Positions 25,748 through 33,730 of a DNA stretch of 64,000 nt are shown one piece after another. The stretch's first letter is position 1, and every line of letters begins with the position of its first letter. The notes under the pieces were generated by a model. The model worked only from the letters and a program-made list of their open reading frames with translations. It did not search any database and was not told where the DNA came from. Location of the stretch: positions 1-64,000 of the forward strand of contig NZ_FMZB01000009.1 in assembly GCF_900101385.1 (NCBI RefSeq), in the 5' to 3' direction. This DNA is from Terribacillus halophilus (GTDB lineage Bacteria; Bacillota; Bacilli; Bacillales; Amphibacillaceae). The position numbers were made by a program, and so were the translations under genes.

Positions 25748-27679
25748 ATGAAGAAGCTTCTGGCTTCAAGGAAAGGATTTTTTGCGCTGGCCGTTATTTT
25801 CTTATGGGCCAAGACGTATTTAACCTACCAAACGGAATTTAAATTAGATATAACGAACGCCATGCAGGAATTCCTGCTCGTAATCAACCCGTTCAGTGCG
25901 AGCATCGTGTTCCTCGGACTCGCATTCCTGGCAAAGGGCAAGCGGATGGGAATCTGGCTGCTGGTCATCGATTTCTTCATGAGCTTCCTGCTTTATGCCA
26001 ATGTCCTGTACTATCGATTCTTTAATGATTTCATTACGCTGCCAACTTTAAAGCAGACGGATAACTTAAGCTCCGGTATGGGCGGCAGCATCTTCGGGCT
26101 GATGGAAGGCTTTGATTTCGTTTACTTCCTGGACATCATCCTGTTGATTGTATTGTATGTTTACACTAGAAAGAACTGGACTACGGAGCGTCTTGCTTTC
26201 CGGAAGACGGCTATGGTCATCGTTTCCGGTATTGCACTATTCGCAGTCAACCTAGGATTGGCTGAGGTTGATCGACCGCAGCTGCTGCAGCGTACATTCG
26301 ACCGTACGTACTTGGTGAAATACCTCGGTCCATATAACTATACAATCTATGATGCGGTACAAAATGCGAAAACTTCCACACAGCGCGTCATGGCTAGTCC
26401 GAATGACGTAACGGAAGTGAAGGAGTTCGTAGACAAGAATTATGCAGAACCGAATCCAGAATACTTCGGTAAAGCAGAAGGCATGAATATCATCAAGATT
26501 CATTTGGAAAGCTTCCAAAGCTTCCTGATCAATTATAAATTGAATGGTGAAGAAGTGACGCCGTTCCTGAATTCACTGGTGAATGATAAGGAACTCACTT
26601 ATTTCGACAACTTCTTCCACCAGACAGAACAAGGTAAGACAGCCGATGCGGAGCTATTGATGGATAACTCCCTCTACGGTCTTCCGCAGGGTTCTGCCTT
26701 TTCTGTAAAAGGTACGAACACATATCAAGCAGCAACTGCCATACTGAACCAGGAACAAGGCTATACGAGCGCAGTATTCCACGGTGATGAGAAAACATTC
26801 TGGAACCGTGATGAGATTTACAAGCAATTCGGAGTCGATCATTTCTTCGATTCCACGTATTACAACATGGAAAACTCGATCAACTATGGTTTGAAGGATA
26901 AGCCTTTCTTCGAGGAATCCATGCCGATGCTAGAATCACTCGATCAGCCGTTCTATGCCCATATGATCACGTTGACGAACCATTATCCGTTCACGCTCGA
27001 TCCAGAGGATGCAACGATTGATAAAGCGACAACAGGGGATTCCACTGTGGATAACTATTTCCAGACAGCACGTTACCTGGATGAAGCACTTGAGCAATTC
27101 TTCAATGACTTGAAGGAATCCGGCATGTATGACAATTCCGTCATCCTGCTTTACGGGGACCATTACGGTATTTCAACGAACCATAATAAAGCAATGGAGC
27201 AAATCATCGGTACAGAAATCACCGATTATGAGAATGCACAATTGCAGCGTGTCCCGCTTATGATCAAGGCGCCAGGTCTTAAAGGCGGCGTGAACCACAC
27301 GTACGGCGGTGAACTTGATGTTCTTCCGACACTCGAGCATTTGCTTGGCATCGACTCTTCGAAATATATTCAGTTCGGTACAGATTTATTATCCGAAGAG
27401 CATAACGGTGTAGTCGGCCTCCGAAACGGTGACTATATCAGTAAAGATTACACAGTACTTGGTGATGATTATTATGATACAAAAACCGGTGAAGTAATCG
27501 AAGACGAAGATAAGATCAAAGAAATCGAGTCCGAAAAAGATAAACTAGCCGAGAAATTGAGTCTCAATGACAAAATCCTCTATGGCGACCTGCTACGCTT
27601 CTACGATCCAGAAGGATGGACGCCTGTAAACCCAAGCGATTATGATTATAATCACCGCTCAGAGGAAGAGGATAAATAA
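25748..27679 (+). CDS. ltaS: Lipoteichoic acid synthase (polyglycerolphosphate polymerase)
   Basis: 643 residues, family length about 650. Five N-terminal transmembrane helices (residues about 8-190) and an extracellular sulfatase-fold domain from about 230. Polymerises glycerolphosphate from phosphatidylglycerol onto the glycolipid anchor. Metal and catalytic residues visible: IIKIHLESFQSF (Glu), the nucleophile Thr298 in EQGKTADAELL, LYGDHYGIS (Asp/His) and HGDEKTFWNRDEIY. A candidate processing site after the helices is near RVMAS (residue 217), comparable to the signal-peptidase cleavage known for LtaS. B. subtilis has four paralogues; the overall sequence is closest to LtaS/YfnI as I recall, so the exact paralogue is not certain. 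Confidence 0.88.
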   Translation: MKKLLASRKGFFALAVIFLWAKTYLTYQTEFKLDITNAMQEFLLVINPFSASIVFLGLAFLAKGKRMGIWLLVIDFFMSFLLYANVLYYRFFNDFITLPTLKQTDNLSSGMGGSIFGLMEGFDFVYFLDIILLIVLYVYTRKNWTTERLAFRKTAMVIVSGIALFAVNLGLAEVDRPQLLQRTFDRTYLVKYLGPYNYTIYDAVQNAKTSTQRVMASPNDVTEVKEFVDKNYAEPNPEYFGKAEGMNIIKIHLESFQSFLINYKLNGEEVTPFLNSLVNDKELTYFDNFFHQTEQGKTADAELLMDNSLYGLPQGSAFSVKGTNTYQAATAILNQEQGYTSAVFHGDEKTFWNRDEIYKQFGVDHFFDSTYYNMENSINYGLKDKPFFEESMPMLESLDQPFYAHMITLTNHYPFTLDPEDATIDKATTGDSTVDNYFQTARYLDEALEQFFNDLKESGMYDNSVILLYGDHYGISTNHNKAMEQIIGTEITDYENAQLQRVPLMIKAPGLKGGVNHTYGGELDVLPTLEHLLGIDSSKYIQFGTDLLSEEHNGVVGLRNGDYISKDYTVLGDDYYDTKTGEVIEDEDKIKEIESEKDKLAEKLSLNDKILYGDLLRFYDPEGWTPVNPSDYDYNHRSEEEDK

Positions 27680-27684
27680 TGTTG

Positions 27685-27716
27685 AAACACCTGTCTGCCA
27701 TGACAGGTGTTTTTTT
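27685..27716 (+). terminator. ltaS terminator
   Basis: AAACACCTGTC-TGCCAT-GACAGGTGTTT then T run. Confidence 0.92.
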
Positions 27717-27835
27717 ATACAAGCCCAATTCACTAATTTCTTTAGACAATACAAAGCAATATCGATACAATTGAGAATGCTGTATATAATAGAAATTAGG
27801 GAATACATCATGTAGCATTTCAGCTGAAAGGAGGT

Positions 27836-27960
27836 ATGATTTTATCGGAAGCTTCATTTACGCCGTATCCATCATACTCATCGGACTTATCATCGGCAGG
27901 GCCATCCGGATCATCGCCGAGAAATATCGGCTTCCGGAATGGTTCTCGCTCAATTATTTT
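27836..27960 (+). pseudogene. Frameshifted N-terminal part of the AEC transporter gene
   Basis: A strong AAAGGAGG precedes ATG 27836, but this frame (MILSEASFTP...) stops at a TGA overlapping ATG 27961. The transporter frame itself remains open through this stretch and encodes a transmembrane helix (FIGSFIYAVSIILIGLIIGRA) in a different phase. One extra T in the TTTT run at 27840-27843 would join ATG 27836 to that frame. Thus either a real frameshift, a sequencing error in the homopolymer, or an unusual start. Confidence 0.65.
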
Positions 27961-28818
27961 ATGAACGCATTGATTCGGGTCGTTTTGCTCGTCCTGAATC
28001 CCATCATCTTAATCAGTGCCTTTTGGTCAGCTGATCTGACTAATGTCAGGCTGATTTACTTACCGGTTTTCGGAATCGTAACCATTTTTCTTGGTGCTGG
28101 TTTGGCATTGCTATATTCTAAATGGAGACAGCTTCCAAAAGACCAGATTGGTTCCATGTTTGTATCTGGTGCATTTCTGAACCTAGGTAGCTTCGGTGTA
28201 CTTTTTTGTGTGCTCTTCATTGGCGAAAAAGCAGTTGCCTATGCAGCCATGTTCCGATTACTCGAGGAATTCACCTATTATACGATCATTTATCCGATTG
28301 CAAAATCATACGGGTCAATCGAAGAGAATACATCAGGATCACGTGTGATGCGGATTGTGAAAGATCCATTCATCATGATCACTTTCTGTTCGATTGTCAT
28401 CGGAGCTGCACTGAATTTATCTCCAATCGATAGATTTGAATGGCTGGGTGCAAGCAATTCGGCACTTGTTGCATTGGCTTCCATCCTGTTATTGGTTCCG
28501 ATCGGCTTCAGCATGCGTATTGCTTCCGTAAAAAAATACTGGAATCTCAGCATGTGGCTGATCCCGATTAAGTTCCTGGCTGTTCCGCTTGTCATCACAG
28601 GCAGCGCGTACTTGATTGGTCTTGGCAACTTGTATGACGGCATTCTTTTGCAAGTACTCCTCATCATGTCCGCCATGCCGCCGGCAGTCGCTTCACTTGT
28701 GCCGCCGAGGCTGTATAAGCTGGATATGGAGCTTGCCAACTCCAATTGGATCGTCGCGACATCTTCGTTGATTTTTGTCTTGCCGATTTTGTTTATGCTC
28801 GTTAACTGGATGAAATGA
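27961..28818 (+). CDS. AEC family (auxin efflux carrier-like) transporter
   Basis: 285 residues from ATG 27961, but the normal N-terminal helix lies upstream in the same phase (see 27836-27960), so this is a truncated reading. Hydrophobic throughout, about nine helices, with VVLLVLNPIILISAF near the start (the conserved asparagine-proline region) and VLLIMSAMPPAVASLVPPRLY near the end, typical of the family. Permease for organic anions; substrate unknown. No good ribosome binding site directly before ATG 27961, though translational coupling through the ATGA overlap is possible. Confidence 0.82.
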   Translation: MNALIRVVLLVLNPIILISAFWSADLTNVRLIYLPVFGIVTIFLGAGLALLYSKWRQLPKDQIGSMFVSGAFLNLGSFGVLFCVLFIGEKAVAYAAMFRLLEEFTYYTIIYPIAKSYGSIEENTSGSRVMRIVKDPFIMITFCSIVIGAALNLSPIDRFEWLGASNSALVALASILLLVPIGFSMRIASVKKYWNLSMWLIPIKFLAVPLVITGSAYLIGLGNLYDGILLQVLLIMSAMPPAVASLVPPRLYKLDMELANSNWIVATSSLIFVLPILFMLVNWMK

Positions 28819-28857
28819 AAAAAAGCTGCTGCCTCATTGGAGGCATCAGCTTTTTTT
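28818..28857. terminator. bidirectional terminator
   Basis: AAAAAAAGCTG.TGCCTC-ATTG-GAGGCA.CAGCTTTTTTT; shared by the AEC gene (+) and the small gene at 28856-29005 (-). Confidence 0.9.
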
Positions 28858-29005
28858 AGTCTTCCTTGACAGAAATATATTCGTTTTCCGCATCGCCTGA
28901 CCCATTGACGTTATTCTTGAACTGACTCAATCGACCATTCCGCTTTTCGCCATGGTTCTTGTTTTCTTTGAATTGATGATCATTATTGGGCTTTTTCTTC
29001 GGCAT
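28856..29005 (-). CDS. Small hydrophilic protein, 49 residues
   Basis: ATG 29005 with GGGGG 7 bases upstream; TAA at 28856. Sequence MPKKKPNNDHQFKENKNHGE... is very rich in Lys, Asn, Glu and lacks hydrophobic segments, like many small spore-associated or stress peptides of Bacillus. No family recognised. Its ribosome binding site is inside an 11-bp hairpin (29013-29043). Downstream of bmrA in the same direction. Confidence 0.6.
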   Translation of the reverse strand: MPKKKPNNDHQFKENKNHGEKRNGRLSQFKNNVNGSGDAENEYISVKED

Positions 29006-29012
29006 GACAGAA

Positions 29013-29043
29013 CCCCCTTTTCGTCTATTATGCGAAAAGAGGG
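29013..29043 (-). promoter_or_regulatory. Hairpin enclosing the ribosome binding site of the 49-residue gene
   Basis: Minus strand: CCCTCTTTTCG (29033-29043), 9-base loop, CGAAAAGGGGG (29013-29023); 11 pairs including one G-T. The 3' arm contains the GGGGG Shine-Dalgarno sequence of the next gene. No T run follows, so it is a poor terminator. Confidence 0.6.
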
Positions 29044-29049
29044 ATTCAT

Positions 29050-30807
29050 TTATTCCATTTTACCCGCCAAAAGCTGCTGCTGTGATGCGAACTCACGATA
29101 CAGATCGTGCTGCTTGAATAATGCTTCATGGGTTCCGATACCGGTTATTCTTCCTTTTTCAATGAACACGATTTGGTCTGCCTCCACAATTGTCGACAAT
29201 CGGTGAGCTATCACAAAGGTAGTCCGATTCTGCATTAGATTTTGCAATGCTTGCTGGACATAGATTTCCGAGCTGCTATCCAGACTCGATGTCGCTTCAT
29301 CCAACATCAAGATCTGCGGATCACGCAAGAGCGCCCTGGCGATCGCTATACGTTGACGCTGTCCGCCAGAGAGTTTGACCCCCCGTTCGCCTACCGTCGT
29401 TTCAAAACCATCAGGCAGCTCTTCGATGAACTGCTTGGCATAAGCCATCTCCGATACGCGTTCAAGTTCCTCATCGGACACCTCTCGCTCCAATCCATAA
29501 CAGATGTTTTCGCGGATTGTACCGGAAAGCAGCGCTGTTTCTTGCGCTACGTAGCCAATCTGTCGTCTCCAGTCATGGAGCTTATAATCCTGGATAGGTG
29601 TATCATCAAGCCGAATCGTCCCTTCTGTCGGTTCGTAATACCGCTCCAGCAAGCCAAATAGGGTCGATTTCCCCCCGCCGCTTGGTCCTGCGATGGCCGT
29701 CACCTTTCCAGCAGGAGCTGTAAAACTAAGATCGTGCAAGACTTGATCAGACTGATACGCGAAGCTCACATGCTCGATATGCAAATCCCCATCCACACGC
29801 TGAATGGATTTCCCTTTATCTGCATCCTCTGTCTCTTCCCCAAGCACATCATAAATACGTTCAGTTGCGCCCATCGCTTTTTGCAGATGTGTGAAGAACA
29901 TGGATAGCTGCGTCATCGGCATGATGATTTGGAACAGGTATAGGATGAAAGCTACCATGTCGCCCGCTGACAATGCACCGGATGCAACGCGGACACCGCC
30001 ATAACCGATGATCGTTACTAGCAGAAGCATCATGACGAACAGCATGAGCGGTGAAAGCAGCGCTTGAATTTTTGCTTCCTTCAACCCATACGTAAATAAT
30101 GTCCGGATACCTTTGTTACCGCGTTCCAGCTCGACATGCTCTGCATTTGAAGCTTTGACGAGTTTCATTTCCGGGAGCACCTGATTCAATACCGCTGTGA
30201 ATTTAGCCGTCTCTTCCTGCATCGTCTTTGATACCCGATACATCTGGCGTCCAAGCACCATGATGATGATGATAGCAACTGGGACAGCCAACAGCATCAC
30301 AATCGTCATCTTCCAATCAAGAATCAGCAAAATGATGATAGAACCAACAATGGATATGATACCAGTTACGAAGCTAGTCAAATGATCCGTGATCAACTCT
30401 TTTAGTATACCCGTATCATTCGTCACCCGGCTTAGTGTCTGTCCTGTTTCATTATTATGGTGAAAACGAATCGGCAGGTGCAACAGTTTCTCCCACAAAC
30501 GCTCCCTAAGCTTAGCTACGACATGATGACCGACTTTAGCCAGTAAGTAAATGGACAAGCCGCTCGCCAATGCCTGCAGAACGAAAGCAATTACCAATAT
30601 GGTAATCTGTCCGCCGGTAAACGATTGTCCGCTGAACCCATCCACAAGATTTTTCGTGAATAGTGGCACAGCGAACCCGACACCTGTTGTCATCAAACTC
30701 ATGAGGAGTGCTGTTATGACTATTCCAAGCGGTGGTTCGGTCCCTTTTACCAGTGCCAGGAATAAACGCCAGTCAAACTTTTTATTCTCTAATTGGTTCT
30801 GCTCCAT
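29050..30807 (-). CDS. bmrA: Multidrug ABC exporter BmrA-like
   Basis: 585 residues; B. subtilis BmrA is 589 and colinear (FALVRRTNPSYG-like N-terminus here FLALVKGTEPPLG). Six transmembrane helices (about 25-310), then an ATPase domain with Walker A GPSGGGKST, signature LSGGQRQR, Walker B ILMLDEATSSLD and the switch histidine in VIAHRLST. Homodimeric drug exporter in the family. Its start overlaps the upstream hypothetical gene by 19 bases, indicating coupling. Confidence 0.88.
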   Translation of the reverse strand: MEQNQLENKKFDWRLFLALVKGTEPPLGIVITALLMSLMTTGVGFAVPLFTKNLVDGFSGQSFTGGQITILVIAFVLQALASGLSIYLLAKVGHHVVAKLRERLWEKLLHLPIRFHHNNETGQTLSRVTNDTGILKELITDHLTSFVTGIISIVGSIIILLILDWKMTIVMLLAVPVAIIIIMVLGRQMYRVSKTMQEETAKFTAVLNQVLPEMKLVKASNAEHVELERGNKGIRTLFTYGLKEAKIQALLSPLMLFVMMLLLVTIIGYGGVRVASGALSAGDMVAFILYLFQIIMPMTQLSMFFTHLQKAMGATERIYDVLGEETEDADKGKSIQRVDGDLHIEHVSFAYQSDQVLHDLSFTAPAGKVTAIAGPSGGGKSTLFGLLERYYEPTEGTIRLDDTPIQDYKLHDWRRQIGYVAQETALLSGTIRENICYGLEREVSDEELERVSEMAYAKQFIEELPDGFETTVGERGVKLSGGQRQRIAIARALLRDPQILMLDEATSSLDSSSEIYVQQALQNLMQNRTTFVIAHRLSTIVEADQIVFIEKGRITGIGTHEALFKQHDLYREFASQQQLLAGKME

Positions 30808-31241
30808 TTTGTACCTCCAAGTTCTAATACATATCTATCTTCTGCGAAAAGCATCGCATATCCTTCATGCGCATTCATTGTGAAGTATTCCTTATCCTTC
30901 CTTAGAAAGGATATATCCTCCGGGAGCAGCGGCTGCTGCCAATAAAAAAGACTGTCTGCAGCATCCACGATCAACCGCAGAGATTCTTTGTTAAAATGAT
31001 AGTAATAATTCGGAACAGATATATGCGCTTGAAATAAGTTGGCACGTGTACCATTCGTATATTCTATCTTTTTAAGATACGGCTCTAGGCTCTCCAGCAG
31101 TGTATGGAGCGTTTGTTTCTGACCCATCATCTTTTTCGGCAGTACAGCAAAAGTGAATGTGTCACAGACATCGCATAATCTTTCCATCAATGACTCATAT
31201 GCCTCTGCCAGTATATCGGTTTCTATTATTTCAAACATCAT
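30789..31241 (-). CDS. Hypothetical protein upstream of bmrA
   Basis: 150 residues, soluble alpha/beta, no signal or membrane segment. Aromatic-rich central part (NYYYHFNKESLRLIVDAADSLFYWQQ) and C-terminal MLFAEDRYVLELGG. Not recognised. The 3' end overlaps the bmrA start by 19 bases, so the pair is probably an operon, and a role in regulating or assisting the exporter is only a guess. Confidence 0.7.
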   Translation of the reverse strand: MMFEIIETDILAEAYESLMERLCDVCDTFTFAVLPKKMMGQKQTLHTLLESLEPYLKKIEYTNGTRANLFQAHISVPNYYYHFNKESLRLIVDAADSLFYWQQPLLPEDISFLRKDKEYFTMNAHEGYAMLFAEDRYVLELGGTKWSRTN

Positions 31242-31251
31242 ACTATCCCCT

Positions 31252-31288
31252 CAATAAAACAAGGAGTCCTCTCGATGGAGAACTCCTT
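31252..31288 (-). terminator. terminator of exonuclease-BRCT gene
   Basis: Minus strand: AAGGAGT..ACTCCTT arms with partial inner pairing, then GTTTTATTG. Confidence 0.75.
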
Positions 31289-32174
31289 ACACCAATGATA
31301 GGAATTTTTCTTCAGATATGATTCGCAAAGGCCGCCCGTTCTCGATCATTCGCTCCGCTTGCACAAGCTTGCTCGTTTTCTTTCCGGCAGCGAACTTCTC
31401 ATAATCCTTCGCTCCGACAACGAGATACTGCGTAGACGCATCCATCTTGTCAGTGTGCACGCCGCCTACATTGACCAGCTTTTGGATGGCGTCTTTCCGT
31501 TTCAGGCCTTTCATAGTCCCGGTAAACATCACTTGCTTCCGGTAAAACGGATGTGACGAGTCGAATTGATCCGTTTGCGGCTTAATATCGCCGTAACGTG
31601 ATCTACTGCCAGAGGAGCTTGTATCATGGATGCTTTTTTGCTTCACCTTCAATACCTTAGTCAGTTCCTCGATGCTCTGTACTCCAGAATCAGCCATCGC
31701 ATGAAGGAAGATATTCGCTGCCACCCGTGCATCTTCCATAGCATTATGATGCTCGAAGCTGATTTCCTTGCTGGCAGCCAATGTATTAAGCCGATGGTTC
31801 TCCATATCCGGCCAAACCTTCTTGCCGATGATCCGCGTACAAAGATAAGCAAAATCCGGCATCTCCAAACCAAAACGTGCCACTGCCTTACGGATGACGC
31901 CCATATCAAAGCTCGCATTATGCGCAATAACGACATTACCTGCCAGATAGCTGCCAAGCTTGGGCCAGATTTCCTTGAACGTCGGCGCATCCTCCACATC
32001 ACGCGGAAGAATGCCATGCACCTGGATATTCTGATCTTCAAAATCCATCAGCGGATTGATCAGGGTGTACCACTCCTCAACCACCCCTGTCTCATCCGCT
32101 ACAGCAACACCCACTGAACAAGCACTGGACCAATATCGATTCGCCGTCTCGAAATCTATACTCACAAACCGCAC
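31287..32174 (-). CDS. DEDDh 3'-5' exonuclease with C-terminal BRCT domain
   Basis: 295 residues from GTG 32174, 8 bases after GGAGG; the upstream TTG 32189 overlaps that site. The exonuclease domain (residues 1-165) has the DEDDh motifs FVSIDFETANR (Exo I, Asp-x-Glu), VIAHNASFDMGVIR (Exo II), and HHNAMEDARVAA (Exo III with His/Asp). The BRCT domain (about 205-295) shows FYRKQVMFTGTMKG and the conserved GG..TDKMDASTQYLVVG. Resembles DNA polymerase III epsilon-type proteins; likely in DNA repair or end processing. Confidence 0.88.
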   Translation of the reverse strand: MRFVSIDFETANRYWSSACSVGVAVADETGVVEEWYTLINPLMDFEDQNIQVHGILPRDVEDAPTFKEIWPKLGSYLAGNVVIAHNASFDMGVIRKAVARFGLEMPDFAYLCTRIIGKKVWPDMENHRLNTLAASKEISFEHHNAMEDARVAANIFLHAMADSGVQSIEELTKVLKVKQKSIHDTSSSGSRSRYGDIKPQTDQFDSSHPFYRKQVMFTGTMKGLKRKDAIQKLVNVGGVHTDKMDASTQYLVVGAKDYEKFAAGKKTSKLVQAERMIENGRPLRIISEEKFLSLV

Positions 32175-32319
32175 TGCATCGTCCTCCAAATCGACTTTAT
32201 GTTACATAAATTATATCACAGCAGCCGATAGAGTCCCTCAATTGTGCTTGTTGAAAAAGATATTGTCAGCAGGAGAGATAAGCGTTATAATATTTTTGTG
32301 ACGAAATAATATATTATAC

Positions 32320-32392
32320 GGGGCATTAGCTCAGCTGGGAGAGCGCTTCGCTGGCAGCGAAGAGGTCAGCGGTTCGAGCCCGCTATGCTCCA
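32320..32392 (+). tRNA. tRNA-Ala (anticodon GGC)
   Basis: 73 bases fold as a cloverleaf: acceptor GGGGCAT/ATGCTCC with one G-T pair, D arm GCTC..GAGC, anticodon stem CTTCG/CGAAG with loop CTGGCAG (anticodon GGC), T arm AGCGG-TTCGAGC-CCGCT, discriminator A. CCA is not encoded. Its last 44 bases are repeated at 36532-36575, marking it as an integration site. Confidence 0.97.
32349..32392. repeat. Direct repeat, left copy (attL-like, inside tRNA-Ala)
   Basis: 44 bases identical to 36532-36575, from the anticodon stem to the discriminator base of the tRNA gene. Restores the tRNA 3' end after integration. Confidence 0.95.
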
Positions 32393-32400
32393 TCTATATA

Positions 32401-32441
32401 AACCCTCTAAATAACAGCTTTTAATGTTATTAGAGGGTTTT
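32401..32441. terminator. terminator after tRNA-Ala
   Basis: AACCCTCTA.ATAACA..TGTTAT.TAGAGGGTT then TTATT. It belongs to the island side of the left junction. Confidence 0.75.
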
Positions 32442-32910
32442 ATTATTACATATTTAAGTATGACATTTATTGAATGGTCATACTATTGGTCATGCTAGGG
32501 AATTATTACTCACTCTCTTGTTTATCATAAACATTCACATTCATTTCCAATCCCATTTTTCTCCACGAGATACTTCGTTCACCTGATGCTCTTTTAAGAT
32601 CTTCTTCAAGGAAGAAATTTGGAAATATTAAATTAGTAAAGATGTTCTACTAGATGAACAACAGATAATTCAGAATAAAAATCGTGTAATAATCATACTG
32701 CCCCCTCCATATCTAGGATATAGAGGGGGCAGTATAATTATCACATTATTAAAAAAATGCGTTTTTCAATGATTGAAGAAACATTCAAGCAGACTTACAA
32801 TCATTATGTCCATGTGCTTTTTCAGTTCACTAAAAAAGCTGCGTAAATAAGATAATCGTTTCACTGAGATACCAAATATAACTCATTTATTCTATATAAA
32901 ACTATGATTC
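32442..32910. other. Left end of island, non-coding with gene debris
   Basis: Contains two direct TGGTCAT copies (32475-32481, 32487-32493). On the minus strand a fragmentary frame ending TAA at 32506 (..EEDLKRASGERSISWRK..) is open for about 45 codons without a start; a frame continuing it exists upstream after a frameshift. No family recognised; possibly the remains of a lost gene. Confidence 0.5.
32695..32735. repeat. Long inverted repeat, probable terminator of the island operon
   Basis: ATACTGCCCCCTC (32695-32707) and GAGGGGGCAGTAT (32723-32735) with further TATC/GATA pairing in the loop. 13-bp perfect outer stem, downstream of the island operon on the minus strand; no clear T run. Confidence 0.75.
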
Positions 32911-33066
32911 TTAATGAGGCCTTGCTAGATAAACAGCAACAAGAATGAGAATGATTCCTAGCACTATGAAAATCTTATATAAAAAATTCTGTTTTCTACG
33001 AGAAGCACCAAGAATGGTGAAGAATATGCCAAGGATGAATGACATGATCATTATATAGAATCCCAT
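32911..33066 (-). CDS. Small two-helix membrane peptide, 51 residues (candidate immunity protein)
   Basis: ATG 33066 lies one base after the stop of the ATPase gene, with AAAGGA about 9 bases upstream inside that gene. Two hydrophobic helices (residues about 3-20 and 30-46) separated by a basic loop (ASRRKQN). Not recognised. Last gene of the island operon; small two-helix proteins next to bacteriocin genes often give immunity, which is inference here. Codon use and AT-richness fit the rest of the island less strictly (somewhat higher GC). Confidence 0.7.
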   Translation of the reverse strand: MGFYIMIMSFILGIFFTILGASRRKQNFLYKIFIVLGIILILVAVYLARPH

Positions 33067-33067
33067 T

Positions 33068-33730
33068 TTATTCATTCCTTTCGAGAGTAATTATTCGTTC
33101 ATGGCGATTGGCTAAATCTAAATCATGAGTCACTGTAATAACAGTAGTATTAAATTCTTTATTCATATCAAAAAGTAGATTGATAATTTTTTCTTTATTT
33201 TCTAAGTCTAAAGACGCAGTTGGTTCATCTGATAAAATTATTTGGGGATTCATAATTACAGCCCTAGCAAAAACAGCTCTAGATCGTTGGCCACCAGAAC
33301 AATCAAGTGGTTTTTTTTTCAAAATGGGCTCAATCCCAATTTTATTAGTAATTCGTTTAAAGTGATCTTGGACAGTTAGGTCTTTTTCAGTTTTAGCATA
33401 CATAAGCGGCAATTTAATATTATCCTCTATGGTCAAAGAATTAATTAGTGAGGACTCCTGAAGAACAAAACCAATTTTTTGATTACGCCACTCAGCTAGT
33501 TTATTTCGTGATAAATCCTTAACAGATGAATCAAAAAGCTTATAGCTCCCTTGATATTGTGTATCAAGTAGACCAATAATATTAAGCAAAGAAGTTTTTC
33601 CAACTCCAGACTCTCCTATAATAGAAAGTCTTTCCCCAGGTTCAACTTCCAAATCAAAATCATTTAAGATAGAAAAACCTTTCTTCTTGAATGTTTTTTT
33701 CTGGATTTCTAGTTTAATTATACTATTCAT
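33068..33730 (-). CDS. ABC transporter ATP-binding protein (MacB/LolD-type, bacteriocin-export group)
   Basis: 220 residues. Walker A GESGVGKTS, Q-loop FVLQESSL, signature in variant form CSGGQRSR, Walker B QIILSDEPTASLD and switch His in VTHDLD. Size and motif style fit the ATPases that partner FtsX-like permeases, including the lactococcin-972-associated group. Start overlaps the permease stop by 4 bases (ATGA). AT-rich codon use unlike the flanking chromosome. Confidence 0.88.
   Translation of the reverse strand: MNSIIKLEIQKKTFKKKGFSILNDFDLEVEPGERLSIIGESGVGKTSLLNIIGLLDTQYQGSYKLFDSSVKDLSRNKLAEWRNQKIGFVLQESSLINSLTIEDNIKLPLMYAKTEKDLTVQDHFKRITNKIGIEPILKKKPLDCSGGQRSRAVFARAVIMNPQIILSDEPTASLDLENKEKIINLLFDMNKEFNTTVITVTHDLDLANRHERIITLERNE

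Noticed and set aside
32695-32735. Insertion-sequence terminal repeat
   Set aside because: The perfect inverted repeat is one compact stem-loop with no transposase or second copy; terminator or structured RNA is more likely.
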